Origin: Patescibacteria group bacterium
GTDB taxonomy: Bacteria; Patescibacteriota; Minisyncoccia; Phycocordibacterales; UBA9973
DNA: 39,680 nt
Direction of reading: 5' to 3'
NCBI GenBank assembly: GCA_028865035.1
Contig: JAGWLB010000001.1
Coordinates: 163,668 to 203,347 of the forward strand
In this document: piece after piece, positions 16,720 to 23,947 of the stretch
Layout: every line of letters begins with the position of its first letter
How positions within the stretch are numbered: position 1 is the first letter of the stretch
Translations under genes and position numbers: made by a program
The notes under the pieces: model-generated
Databases searched by the model: none
Seen by the model: the letters and a program-made list of their open reading frames with translations, nothing else
Told to the model about the DNA's origin: nothing

Positions 16720-16749
16720 CCCAACCATTATTATGGTGGGTTCTTTTTT
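16720..16749 (+). terminator. intrinsic terminator
   Basis: CCCaACCAT-TATT-ATGGTGGG with one bulge, followed by TTCTTTTTT. Confidence 0.75.
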
Positions 16750-16757
16750 ATTATTTA

Positions 16758-16795
16758 TTGCTTGTAATTTGTGCATATGCTAAAATTACAAGCAG
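16758..16795 (+). repeat. palindromic repeat, copy 5, overlapping the promoter of the PaaX-like gene
   Basis: The right inner arm reads TAAAATTAC where intact copies have ACAAATTAC. The result is TTGCTT (16758-16763), a 17-bp spacer and TAAAAT (16781-16786), preceded by TGC. The box ends 9 nt before the ATG at 16796. The intact repeat has ACAAAT at the -10 position, a poor box. Confidence 0.8.
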
Positions 16796-17392
16796 ATGAT
16801 TAATAAAAATGATATTGAAACTTTCAAGAAATTTTTAGAATCAGATTCTCAAAAAGCAAAAATTACAAAAGTGGTTTTGATAGCTGTTGCTCTCGGAACT
16901 CTTCCTTTTATAGCTGCTGGTGGAGTGGCGATGGGTAATGCTGTGCAAATCTTTAAAAAGAATAAAAGATATACTAAAAGGCAATTAAGCAACGCAGTTA
17001 CTGGATTGAAGAAGCAAAGATTGATCGAGTTTGTGTCTGAGAATAATGGAGTTACAACTTTGCGTATTACTAAGAAAGGGGAGTCTAAAGTTAAATCATT
17101 TTCGATTGATATGTTATCTATAAAAAAACCACTCAAATGGGATGGTAAGTGGCGTGCTTTTATGTTTGACTTACCTATACGATACAAGCAAGCAAGAAAT
17201 TCTTTGCGTATCAAATTAAAGCAAATTGGTTTTATACAATTGCAGAAAAGTGTGTGGATCTATCCTTATCCCTGTGAAGATGAGTTGCTTTATATTACAG
17301 ATTATTACAAAATTCGAAATTTTATAGAAATACTTACAATTGAAAATATTATTAATGACAAAAAATTAAAACAGCATTTCAGATTGGCCTAA
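16796..17392 (+). CDS. PaaX-like transcriptional regulator (winged helix plus Cas2-like C-terminal domain)
   Basis: 198 residues. An N-terminal hydrophobic segment (about 23-48, KVVLIAVALGTLPFIAAGG) precedes a winged-helix part (KNKRYTKRQLSNAVTGLKK, then a wing ending TLRITKKGE). The C-terminal ferredoxin-like domain has KWDGKWRAFMFDLP, RNSLRIKLKQIGFIQLQKS and VWIYPYPCEDE, the signature of PaaX C-terminal/Cas2-fold proteins common in CPR genomes and often mislabelled Cas2. PaaX is a DNA-binding repressor; the ligand and targets are unknown here. There is no CRISPR array or cas gene nearby. The promoter lies within palindrome copy 5, suggesting possible autoregulation. Confidence 0.8.
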   Translation: MINKNDIETFKKFLESDSQKAKITKVVLIAVALGTLPFIAAGGVAMGNAVQIFKKNKRYTKRQLSNAVTGLKKQRLIEFVSENNGVTTLRITKKGESKVKSFSIDMLSIKKPLKWDGKWRAFMFDLPIRYKQARNSLRIKLKQIGFIQLQKSVWIYPYPCEDELLYITDYYKIRNFIEILTIENIINDKKLKQHFRLA

Positions 17393-17442
17393 TTATTTTA
17401 TTTTATTGATTCTTTAACTTGTTATACTTTCTTTCCTCTTTT

Positions 17443-17486
17443 CCTTTGCTTGTAATTTGTGCATATGCACAAATTACAAGCAGAGG
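17443..17486. repeat. palindromic repeat, copy 6
   Basis: CCTTTGCTTGTAATTTGTGC and its complement around CATATG, with a single T-G wobble at 17446/17483. It lies between the PaaX-like gene and the membrane gene at 17594. Confidence 0.93.
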
Positions 17487-17548
17487 AACGCTGTCATATC
17501 TATTTCCAAAACTGTTGATAACTTAGAGTTGTTTTATGAGCTGAATGC

Positions 17549-17554
17549 TATACT
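17549..17554 (+). promoter_or_regulatory. extended -10 box (TGcTATACT)
   Basis: About 40 nt before the ATG at 17594 and about 60 bp downstream of palindrome copy 6. Confidence 0.45.
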
Positions 17555-17593
17555 TAATACAGTATTTACTAGGGGCTCTAATTCTTATAACTT

Positions 17594-17941
17594 ATGACCC
17601 AAAAACAAAAGATTTGGTTGTGGATATCTCTAGCGATGTTTATAGTGCCAGAAGTGCTATTTTCTTTTTTATTATCTTCATTTTTATTCTTCTTTGGTGT
17701 AAGTGGACCTTATTTAATAGGATTTTTAATTAACCCACAGTTCTTTGTAGATAATAAAGATATTAATCTTTTACTAATATTAATTGAATTATTCGGTATT
17801 TTAGGCTTATTAATATTTAATATAAGATTTAATAAAAACAACTCAAAATCAATTTTGAGTTTAATTTTGTCTATTTTATTATTATTTACCATATTTATCT
17901 TTTATGTAGGTTTCTCAATGCGCCATGGCATAGGTTTCTAA
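17594..17941 (+). CDS. small membrane protein
   Basis: 115 residues with three to four hydrophobic helices (about 8-28, 31-46, 59-76 and 88-107) and short polar loops (NPQFFVDNKDIN, RFNKNNSKS). No conserved motif seen. It lies 23 nt upstream of the lipase gene and may be co-transcribed with it. Very AT-rich codon use. The function is unknown. Confidence 0.6.
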   Translation: MTQKQKIWLWISLAMFIVPEVLFSFLLSSFLFFFGVSGPYLIGFLINPQFFVDNKDINLLLILIELFGILGLLIFNIRFNKNNSKSILSLILSILLLFTIFIFYVGFSMRHGIGF

Positions 17942-17964
17942 AATTATTAAACTAATTTAAAATA

Positions 17965-20376
17965 ATGAATAAAAAAATATTACTCCTTGTTTCAATTTTG
18001 AGTATTTTAATTTTTACCAATAAAGCTCAGGCACAAATAGCTTTTCCGTTTTTTAACATAAATATCACTGAGCATACTGTGGGAGGGGATGGCACATTTA
18101 ATTTTCATATTTCATATAGCAATCCACCCGATGGGACATCATATCCTCTGGATGATTTCTCTATCGATACTCTAAATGGTAACGGTACATATAGTGTAGG
18201 TGATGCCAGCTTTGGTCCTACTACTTTTTATGTCACTCAAGATCAGGTAGCTGGTTGGCAAAGCCCTGATGTTGTTTGTTCTAGTAGTAATCCGTTGGTA
18301 ACTAGTACTCCGACAGCAAATGGTGTCAATATAAATGCCCAAGGCTTCAGCTCTATAGACTGTGATATTACTAATAAAAAAGTCTCTGCTAAAACACCAG
18401 TACTTATAATACCAGGCGTGATGGGGACAGATTTGTGGCAAGGTAGTCAGAAATTATGGTTAGACATAGGTCATAATATCAGTGACGTAGGAGATCAATT
18501 TATGGACCCGTTAAAGTTCAATAGTGATTTAACTCCAAGTAATATAAATATAAGCTTAGGAAATGTTTTAAGTAAGGTTGTTGCTTTGGTATTTACTTCT
18601 GATTATTCCGACGGTCTTATTCAAGAATTTAAAAATCAAGGTTACACTCAAGGAGCAACTTCGAATGATAATTTGTTTTTATTTCCTTACGACTGGCGTT
18701 ATGGAGTAAGCGATTCCACTGTTACTCTTCTTGAAGCAAAGATAGATGACATAAGACATCAGACTGGCAGTGATAAAGTGGATATTGTAGCGCATAGTAC
18801 AGGAGGTCTTCTAGTAAAGAAGTATGTTATGGATCATCCTACTGATAATCATATAGGCAAAGCTGTATTCGTAGGTGTTCCAAATACTGGGGCGCCGAAA
18901 GCCATAAAAGTACTTTTGCAAGGTGATAATTTTGGTAATCCATTTTTGGCAGATAGTGAAATGAAAAAACTAGCAGAGAATTTCCCAGTAGTATATGATC
19001 TATCTCCAAGTCAAGAATATTTTAATAACAAAGGTAGCTATATAGAAACTATAGATTCTGGTTACTTTACTCAGACGAAAAATAATTTAGATTTCAACCA
19101 ATCTAACAACTTTTTAACTAGTAATCATTCTTTAAATTCTCAAGCACTGACTAATGCGCACAACTTACATACTGCAAGCTTTGATAACTTTGATATGCGT
19201 ACAGCCGGCGTGGATTTATATGCTATCGATGGATGTAAAGCTGGTACTTTGAGTAAAGTCATTGAACGTCGTCAGAAAGATATTCTTGGGAATATTTCTG
19301 TTTCTTACGATCAACCCACAGAAACACCTGGCGATGGCACAGTCCCACTTGAAAGCGCCACGAATTTACCCATTAATAATGCCAATAAATATTTTGCGCT
19401 CAAAGCGTCTCATGGCGAAATGCTTAGCCAAGAAGGTATCAAGCAAGAGATTGTGAATCTAATTTCTGGAAGCAACTTAGATGTTGGCACAAACAGAATT
19501 ACGCAAGATATATCACAATGTAAATTAAATGGTAAGGCAATCTCTATATACAGTCCCTTATCTATAGAAGTTACAGATCAAGATGGTCGGCAGTCTGGTT
19601 TGTCGAGCGATGGAGTTATGCATAACGATATACCCAACGCTGATTTTCAATTGATGGGTGACCATAAATTTATCTATCTTCCTACAGATGAAGGGCAAGT
19701 TTATAGCATAAAAGTTACAGGAACTGGAGATGGAGATTTTACTTTAAAGAATGCAAATATAAATAATAATCTTGTTACGGGTAGTGAGATCTTTAGCAAT
19801 ATTCCAGTCACTACAAATCTAACAGGTACTCTTAATCTTGGTGCTGCTACTACGATGTCTTTAGATACAAATGGTGATGGGTCTATAGATAGTAATATTA
19901 ATCCATCTTCGACTCTAGACGCAAATCAATCTGAGGATCTTGTCCCACCAATTACAACTTCAAATATCCATGGTCGTTTGAATAAGAAAAATGGATATTA
20001 TAAAGATGATGTCTCTATTACCTTGGCAGCTATTGACCCAGTTGTAGATGGGCAACCAGAGCAAACCTCAGGTTTATTAAATATAAATTATAATTTAGAT
20101 AATACAGGATATAAGATATACAGTAGGTCATTTCATATTGATAAAAAAGGTTTACATACTCTGAAATTCTTCTCGACGGACAGAGCTGGCAATAATGAAG
20201 GTGAACAATCGATTAACTTTACAATAGGGAAGAATAAAGACGATAGAAATATAGGAGATAAAGATGAAAATAAAGAAAATGAAGTGTCTAAAAAGAAATT
20301 AAAAGACAGCAAAGATGTTAGTATAAGAGATGAAGATTCGAAAGATTTTTCTAAAATATCAGGCAGTAAGGGATAA
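17965..20376 (+). CDS. secreted LCAT-type lipase/acyltransferase (alpha/beta hydrolase)
   Basis: 803 residues. Signal peptide at about 1-23 (cleavage after AQA), then a short beta domain to about 140. An LCAT/PF02450-type alpha/beta-hydrolase core follows: TPVLIIPGVMGTDLW (oxyanion-loop strand), LFLFPYDWRYG (the LCAT YDWR motif), VDIVAHSTGG with nucleophile Ser278, GDGTVPLES with Asp457 and KASHGEM with His483. A complete triad is thus visible. After about 500 come beta domains, with an OmpL47/Ig-like module at 660-750 (PPITTSNIHG ... FFSTDRAGNNEGE), and a highly charged Lys/Asp C-terminal tail. It probably acts on host or environmental lipids outside the cell. Substrate and acceptor are unknown. 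Confidence 0.85.
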   Translation: MNKKILLLVSILSILIFTNKAQAQIAFPFFNINITEHTVGGDGTFNFHISYSNPPDGTSYPLDDFSIDTLNGNGTYSVGDASFGPTTFYVTQDQVAGWQSPDVVCSSSNPLVTSTPTANGVNINAQGFSSIDCDITNKKVSAKTPVLIIPGVMGTDLWQGSQKLWLDIGHNISDVGDQFMDPLKFNSDLTPSNINISLGNVLSKVVALVFTSDYSDGLIQEFKNQGYTQGATSNDNLFLFPYDWRYGVSDSTVTLLEAKIDDIRHQTGSDKVDIVAHSTGGLLVKKYVMDHPTDNHIGKAVFVGVPNTGAPKAIKVLLQGDNFGNPFLADSEMKKLAENFPVVYDLSPSQEYFNNKGSYIETIDSGYFTQTKNNLDFNQSNNFLTSNHSLNSQALTNAHNLHTASFDNFDMRTAGVDLYAIDGCKAGTLSKVIERRQKDILGNISVSYDQPTETPGDGTVPLESATNLPINNANKYFALKASHGEMLSQEGIKQEIVNLISGSNLDVGTNRITQDISQCKLNGKAISIYSPLSIEVTDQDGRQSGLSSDGVMHNDIPNADFQLMGDHKFIYLPTDEGQVYSIKVTGTGDGDFTLKNANINNNLVTGSEIFSNIPVTTNLTGTLNLGAATTMSLDTNGDGSIDSNINPSSTLDANQSEDLVPPITTSNIHGRLNKKNGYYKDDVSITLAAIDPVVDGQPEQTSGLLNINYNLDNTGYKIYSRSFHIDKKGLHTLKFFSTDRAGNNEGEQSINFTIGKNKDDRNIGDKDENKENEVSKKKLKDSKDVSIRDEDSKDFSKISGSKG

Positions 20377-20385
20377 TCGGTGTAT

Positions 20386-20413
20386 TTGACAAATGCTGAT
20401 TATTTGCTATTCT
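20386..20413 (+). promoter_or_regulatory. promoter of the rplJ-rplL operon
   Basis: TTGACA 20386-20391, a 16-bp spacer and TATTCT 20408-20413 with an upstream TGC. Confidence 0.7.
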
Positions 20414-20417
20414 GGTT

Positions 20418-20524
20418 TAGTAGCCGTAGAAAGTAGGCATTTATAAGTCCTGCTGAGGTCGAACTTTGTTCTACTATTTATTAGTAGGATAGACTACACA
20501 ACGGCCCTAACGGGCCTTTTTAAT
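20418..20524 (+). ncRNA. ribosomal protein L10 leader (autoregulatory mRNA element)
   Basis: The leader holds the family core TTATAAGTCCTGCTGAGGTC, the kink-turn region bound by the L10-(L12) complex, followed by a CTACTA / TAGTAG hairpin and then a GGCCC-TAAC-GGGCC stem with T5 at 20503-20521 just before rplJ. In Firmicutes and many other bacteria, L10 binds this leader to shut off its own operon. The terminal stem suggests transcription attenuation here. The start is placed from the promoter. Confidence 0.85.
20503..20521 (+). terminator. attenuator stem of the L10 leader
   Basis: GGCCC-TAAC-GGGCC followed by T5, 20 nt before the rplJ ATG. It fits a regulated terminator inside the leader. 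Confidence 0.75.
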
Positions 20525-20540
20525 TTAAACAAAATCAATC

Positions 20541-21026
20541 ATGCCTAATACATTAGACAAAAAGAAAGAACTTGTGGCTGGCTTGGAGAAGTCACTCAAG
20601 GGTGCAAAATCAGTTGTCTTTGTGAAGTTTGATAAGTTAAAAGTTACAGATGTGAACACACTACGCCGAAGCTTACAAAGTGAAGATGTCGGATATGTAG
20701 TTACAAAGAAGACCTTACTTAAGCGTGCGCTTGATACGCATAAATTCACAGGTGATATACCTGAGATGCCTGGACAGATCGCTGTCGCTTATGGTTCTGA
20801 TTTGTTAGCACCTGCACGTGAGATATATAACTTTGCAAAAGGTCACAAAGAAAATGTTGAAATTGTCGGGGGAGTATTCGAAGATAAATATATGAGTGCT
20901 TCTGAGATGATGTCCATTGCAACTATCCCTCCACTCCAGACACTTCGTGGTATGTTCGTAAATCTTATCAACTCACCTATACAGCGCATAACTGTAGTGC
21001 TTGATCAGATAGCATTAACAAAATAA
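20541..21026 (+). CDS. rplJ: 50S ribosomal protein L10
   Basis: 161 residues. The N-terminal rRNA-binding domain is seen in KKKELVAGLEKSLKGAKSVV, LRRSLQSEDVGYVVTKKTLL and the long C-terminal helix that carries L7/L12 dimers (TLRGMFVNLINSPIQRITVVL). L10 anchors the stalk at the GTPase centre. It is preceded by its leader RNA and followed 23 nt later by rplL, forming the standard two-gene operon. Confidence 0.97.
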   Translation: MPNTLDKKKELVAGLEKSLKGAKSVVFVKFDKLKVTDVNTLRRSLQSEDVGYVVTKKTLLKRALDTHKFTGDIPEMPGQIAVAYGSDLLAPAREIYNFAKGHKENVEIVGGVFEDKYMSASEMMSIATIPPLQTLRGMFVNLINSPIQRITVVLDQIALTK

Positions 21027-21049
21027 TTATTATTTAATTTAAAATCATT

Positions 21050-21442
21050 ATGGAAGAAACAAAAGTAACAGTCCCTGCAAAATTCAAAGACATCGTTTCA
21101 AAAATTGAAGAAATGTCTGTTATTGATTTGCACGAACTCGTAAAAGTATTAGAAGAAAAGTTCGGCGTATCTGCTGCTGCTGTAGCCTCAGCTGGTCCAG
21201 CTGCTGCTGGTGGCGAAGCTGCTGAAGCAAAAGATGCATTCACAGTAGAACTTACTGCTGCAGGTGAACAAAAGATTGCAGTTATGAAAGTTGTCAAAGA
21301 AGCTCTTGCTCTAGGTTTGAAAGAAGCAAAAGATTTAGTTGACGGTGCTCCTTCAGTACTTAAAGAGGGTATGAAGAAAGCTGAAGCTGACGAACTAAAG
21401 AAAAAGATTGAAGAGGCTGGAGGTAAAGTTACTCTTAAGTAA
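21050..21442 (+). CDS. rplL: 50S ribosomal protein L7/L12
   Basis: 130 residues. The N-terminal dimerisation domain ([17 protein letters not shown]) and the Ala/Gly-rich hinge ([19 protein letters not shown]) are followed by the C-terminal factor-binding domain with the conserved [20 protein letters not shown] and [18 protein letters not shown], ending GGKVTLK. It recruits translation factors to the stalk. Its last 18 nt (21425-21442) are repeated exactly at 21521-21538, flanking a GC-rich hairpin insert. Confidence 0.98.
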   Translation: MEETKVTVPAKFKDIVSKIEEMSVIDLHELVKVLEEKFGVSAAAVASAGPAAAGGEAAEAKDAFTVELTAAGEQKIAVMKVVKEALALGLKEAKDLVDGAPSVLKEGMKKAEADELKKKIEEAGGKVTLK

Positions 21443-21538
21443 AGTGACTTTACGGCCGGAAGCGCGACGGCGCTGAGGTGGGGTCTGCAGAATTTTTCTA
21501 GCAAGAAAAATATCTGTGACAAAGTTACTCTTAAGTAA
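21425..21538. repeat. 18-bp direct repeat of the rplL 3' end flanking a GC-rich hairpin insert
   Basis: AAAGTTACTCTTAAGTAA occurs at 21425-21442 (final rplL codons plus stop) and again at 21521-21538. The 78 nt between them hold a GC-rich part (CGGCCGGAAGCGCGACGGCG, about 21453-21472) and a hairpin CAGAATTTTTCT-AGCA-AGAAAAATATCTG (about 21487-21516). This looks like a small insertion with a duplicated flank, or a tandem duplication later filled. Confidence 0.7.
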
Positions 21539-21554
21539 TATTTACTATCAAGAA

Positions 21555-21587
21555 AAAAAGCGCTCTGTAAAGAGCGCTTTTTGTTTT
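21555..21587. terminator. bidirectional terminator between rplL and the minus-strand gene
   Basis: AAAAAGCGCTCT-GTAA-AGAGCGCTTTTT, U-rich on both sides. Confidence 0.85.
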
Positions 21588-22213
21588 TATTGTGTTGGAG
21601 TTGAAGGTATTGATTCCTCAATATTTATCAATGCATTTATTATCATATTTTTTTGGTGTTCCCAACTAAAGAAATCTTCTCGCCAATCATATAGATAATA
21701 TTCTACATAATAATTACCTTTAGTGTCATAAGATAGTTCTTCGCTTTGCTCAAAATTATTTATGTTAAATGAAAAAGCAAAATCATAATAACAAAAAATT
21801 GTAGCATCCTTTACCAGAAATTGAGGTGTTTGACCAGGAAAAGCAGAATTATAAATAACAATGAATGCAATTTGTTTTTCAGATGGCCAATCAATGAGTT
21901 TTATGTCATCCACATCATCTGAATATCCTAAGTTTAACTTGCATTTATTTTCGTACTCTTTTAGATCAAAACCCTCGTCACTAGGATCAATTACTTTTAT
22001 CCTAAAGGACATATTTCTGAAATACATTTTCCAACCAACTAATTTCTGTTCGAGTTCTTCCGAAAGCACCAGGGGATCTGGTACGTCCGGTATTAATTTT
22101 TTTCTTTTCACTATTTGTAGATTTTTCTTAAAATTAACACATATATTGCTTGTTGACAAGTTATTGATAATGGGGTTGATAGGATAAGGAACTTGGCGTA
22201 TACTAATACTCAT
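21587..22213 (-). CDS. hypothetical cytosolic protein
   Basis: 208 residues from the ATG at 22213; an internal GTG at 22111 is an alternative start. It is acidic and rich in aromatics, with WKMYFRNMSFRIKVID, LIDWPSEKQIAFIVIYNSAFPGQ and EYYLYDWREDFFSWEHQ. No signal peptide or membrane helix. I recognise no family. A TAGTAT box (22225-22220) ends 6 nt before the ATG. Its start codon is back to back with that of the next gene (CATATG), so the two genes are divergent with overlapping promoters. Confidence 0.6.
   Translation of the reverse strand: MSISIRQVPYPINPIINNLSTSNICVNFKKNLQIVKRKKLIPDVPDPLVLSEELEQKLVGWKMYFRNMSFRIKVIDPSDEGFDLKEYENKCKLNLGYSDDVDDIKLIDWPSEKQIAFIVIYNSAFPGQTPQFLVKDATIFCYYDFAFSFNINNFEQSEELSYDTKGNYYVEYYLYDWREDFFSWEHQKNMIINALINIEESIPSTPTQ
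22176..22204 (+). promoter_or_regulatory. leaderless promoter TTGATA-17-TATACT
   Basis: TTGATA 22176-22181 and TATACT 22199-22204, ending 9 nt before the ATG at 22214. It lies inside the 5' end of the divergent minus-strand frame. Confidence 0.7.
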
Positions 22214-22834
22214 ATGGAAATACTAGCTAAATTGTTCGGTGGGCAAGCACGAGTGAAAATCATGCGCCTTTTTTTATTAAATAAAAACACTTTTTTCCAA
22301 ATAGAAGAGATATCCAGCAGAAGTCGAGTAACCAAGTCAAATGTACGCAAAGAGATTAATACACTTTTAGCTATGACTTTTATTAAACATAAAATCATAT
22401 CTGTGGATAATTCACGCGGTACTGGCAAAAAGAAAGTCTCTGCATATTATTTAAACCAATCATTCAAACACCTTGAGCCAGTCCGAGATATTCTTATTGA
22501 CCCAAATCTTTTAGCAGGTGATGGATTGATTGAACGTTTCAAACCAATCGGTAAGATAAAGCTAATGGTGACTTCAGGAGTCTTTATAGGTGATAGCGAC
22601 AGTAGGGTAGATATCCTTATCGTCGGTGATAGATTAAAAAAGAATGTCATCCAACAAGTTATAAAAGGACTCGAAGCTGAGATTGGTAAAGAGCTCGATT
22701 ACGTAGTTTTTGATACAAATGAATTTAAATATAGATTAGATATGTACGATAAGCTAGTTTGCGATGTGATAGATTTACCGCATTTGAAGCTTATAGATAA
22801 TGGTCAGTTATCCACATATATTTCTAAAAAATAG
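22214..22834 (+). CDS. winged-helix protein with nucleotidyltransferase-like C-terminal domain
   Basis: 206 residues. The N-terminal winged helix reads GGQARVKIMRLFLLN, then IEEISSRSRVTKSNVRKEI as the recognition part and KKKVSAYYLN in the wing. The C-terminal domain has GVFIGDSDSRVDILIVGD, resembling the GS..(x)D.D(L/I)L(I/V)V pattern of minimal nucleotidyltransferases, but the usual GSxARG is altered to GVFIGDSD, so activity is doubtful. I start at 22214 rather than an upstream TTG because of the promoter position. Probably a regulator. Such fusions recur in CPR genomes. Confidence 0.7.
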   Translation: MEILAKLFGGQARVKIMRLFLLNKNTFFQIEEISSRSRVTKSNVRKEINTLLAMTFIKHKIISVDNSRGTGKKKVSAYYLNQSFKHLEPVRDILIDPNLLAGDGLIERFKPIGKIKLMVTSGVFIGDSDSRVDILIVGDRLKKNVIQQVIKGLEAEIGKELDYVVFDTNEFKYRLDMYDKLVCDVIDLPHLKLIDNGQLSTYISKK

Positions 22835-22844
22835 CAAAATCTGT

Positions 22845-22850
22845 TATAAT
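22845..22850 (+). promoter_or_regulatory. extended -10 box (TGtTATAAT) of the TM-helix gene
   Basis: About 70 nt before the ATG at 22920. The leader contains AAAGGT...ACCTTT followed by ATTATTTTTT (about 22866-22900), which could act as an attenuator. Confidence 0.5.
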
Positions 22851-22919
22851 TAAGCCAGTACTGAAAAGGTCGAAGCTTTGTAAGTACCTTTATTATTTTT
22901 TACAAAACATCTATTAATT

Positions 22920-23609
22920 ATGATTTTTTTACAAAATTGGGGAGTAGCATTCAATGAGTCATTAATCGGTCTTTGGTATGGATTCATGAGCTTCGTACCT
23001 AGTCTACTTGGCGCGATAATTTTATTTATTATAGGTTGGATCGTCGGCTCAGTTATAGGTAAAGCGATTGCTCAACTTATTAGTGCACTTAAAATTGATA
23101 AACTTTTCGACAGTGCTGGTGCATCAGATTTTATGAATCGCACTGGTCTTAAATTAAATGTCGGAGGATTTATCGGCGGCATTGTAAAGTGGTTTATCAT
23201 AGTTGTTTTCTTGATGGCTTCACTACAAATCATGGGCCTTACTCAGGTTAATGATTTCCTTAGTCAGACAGTCTTGTACTATTTGCCTAAAGTTATTATC
23301 GCAACATTCGTATTAGTTATAGCAACTGTTATATCTGACACAATGAAAAAGCTTGTTGAAGCTTCAGCAAAAGCAGCAAACATCCGCTCAGCAAATATGC
23401 TAGGCTCAATTACTCGCTATGCTATCTGGACATTTGCATTTATCATCGCTCTTTCTGAGCTTGGTATCGCAACTGCATTTATGCAAATTCTATTCACAGG
23501 ACTTGTTGCAGGTCTAGCTATCGCTTTCGGCCTTTCCTTTGGTCTTGGCGGTAAAGACGCAGCATCTCGCGCAATAGAGAATATCTCAAAAGATATTTCT
23601 TCTCGTTAA
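22920..23609 (+). CDS. TM-helix repeat membrane protein (MscS-related)
   Basis: 229 residues, four or five membrane helices (about 22-46, 80-105, 116-140, 160-180 and 187-210). The repeated glycine-rich helix pattern (PSLLGAIILFIIGWIVGSVIG, then YLPKVIIATFVLVIATVIS, and GLVAGLAIAFGLSFGLGGKDA at the end) is that of the conserved TM_helix family, whose last helix resembles the MscS pore-lining TM3 (GLAIAFGLSFGLGG). The large MscS cytosolic vestibule is missing. It could be a small-conductance osmotic channel or an assembly unit. Terminated by a 50-bp palindrome. Confidence 0.8.
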   Translation: MIFLQNWGVAFNESLIGLWYGFMSFVPSLLGAIILFIIGWIVGSVIGKAIAQLISALKIDKLFDSAGASDFMNRTGLKLNVGGFIGGIVKWFIIVVFLMASLQIMGLTQVNDFLSQTVLYYLPKVIIATFVLVIATVISDTMKKLVEASAKAANIRSANMLGSITRYAIWTFAFIIALSELGIATAFMQILFTGLVAGLAIAFGLSFGLGGKDAASRAIENISKDISSR

Positions 23610-23638
23610 TTTAGTTAATATCTAATTTATATTAGCTA

Positions 23639-23688
23639 ATACACTACATAAAAACCCCCTAGATCTAGGGGGTTTTTATGTAGTGTAT
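23639..23688. terminator. 50-bp perfect palindrome acting as terminator
   Basis: ACCCCCTAGATCTAGGGGGT core with T5, extended outward by TACACTACATAAAAA and its complement. It is perfect for 50 bp with no central spacer, far longer than the terminator itself needs. Confidence 0.85.
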
Positions 23689-23716
23689 ATAAGCATATTT
23701 AGTATATATAAAATAC

Positions 23717-23745
23717 TTGACTTACTTTTTATCTTAGTATAGAAT
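23717..23745 (+). promoter_or_regulatory. rRNA operon promoter
   Basis: TTGACT 23717-23722, a 17-bp spacer and TAGAAT 23740-23745. The next 300 nt lead into 23S, so there is no room for a 16S gene. Confidence 0.65.
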
Positions 23746-23817
23746 GGTCACACGATGTTAATGAATAAAAATCACCAAGAAAAGCGGTTCAAGTAAAACC
23801 AATTGGTTTCGCTTTGT

Positions 23818-23837
23818 CCGCCGAAAAGGCGGTTTTT
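23818..23837 (+). terminator. terminator-like stem in the rRNA leader
   Basis: CCGCC-GAAAA-GGCGG followed by T5, about 80 nt downstream of the rRNA promoter and 200 nt before 23S. Just upstream, AAAGCG ... AAACCAATTGGTTT ... CGCTTT can form an alternative fold. It may be an attenuator, or the end of a small RNA of about 85 nt. Confidence 0.6.
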
Positions 23838-23862
23838 CTTTTGAAGGCATCGATATGATATT

Positions 23863-23947
23863 TGAAAACTGAATGCTGTTCTCGCTCACTGTTATCCTTT
23901 ATTTTAAGGGTCTTTTGAATCGAGCGAGAAACAGAACGCAATAATAA
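23863..23947 (+). other. 5' half of the pre-23S processing stem
   Basis: 23863-23879 (TGAAAACTGAATGCTGT) is exactly complementary to 27679-27695, and 23935-23947 (AACGCAATAATAA) to 27662-27674. Together they form an interrupted stem of about 30 bp bringing the 23S ends together, the usual RNase III-type processing substrate. Confidence 0.8.

Noticed and set aside
16796-17392. Cas2-like protein as part of a CRISPR system
   Set aside because: The C-terminal domain has the Cas2/PaaX fold, but there is a winged helix in front, no cas1 and no repeat-spacer array. The nearby palindromes are not regularly spaced and do not flank variable spacers.
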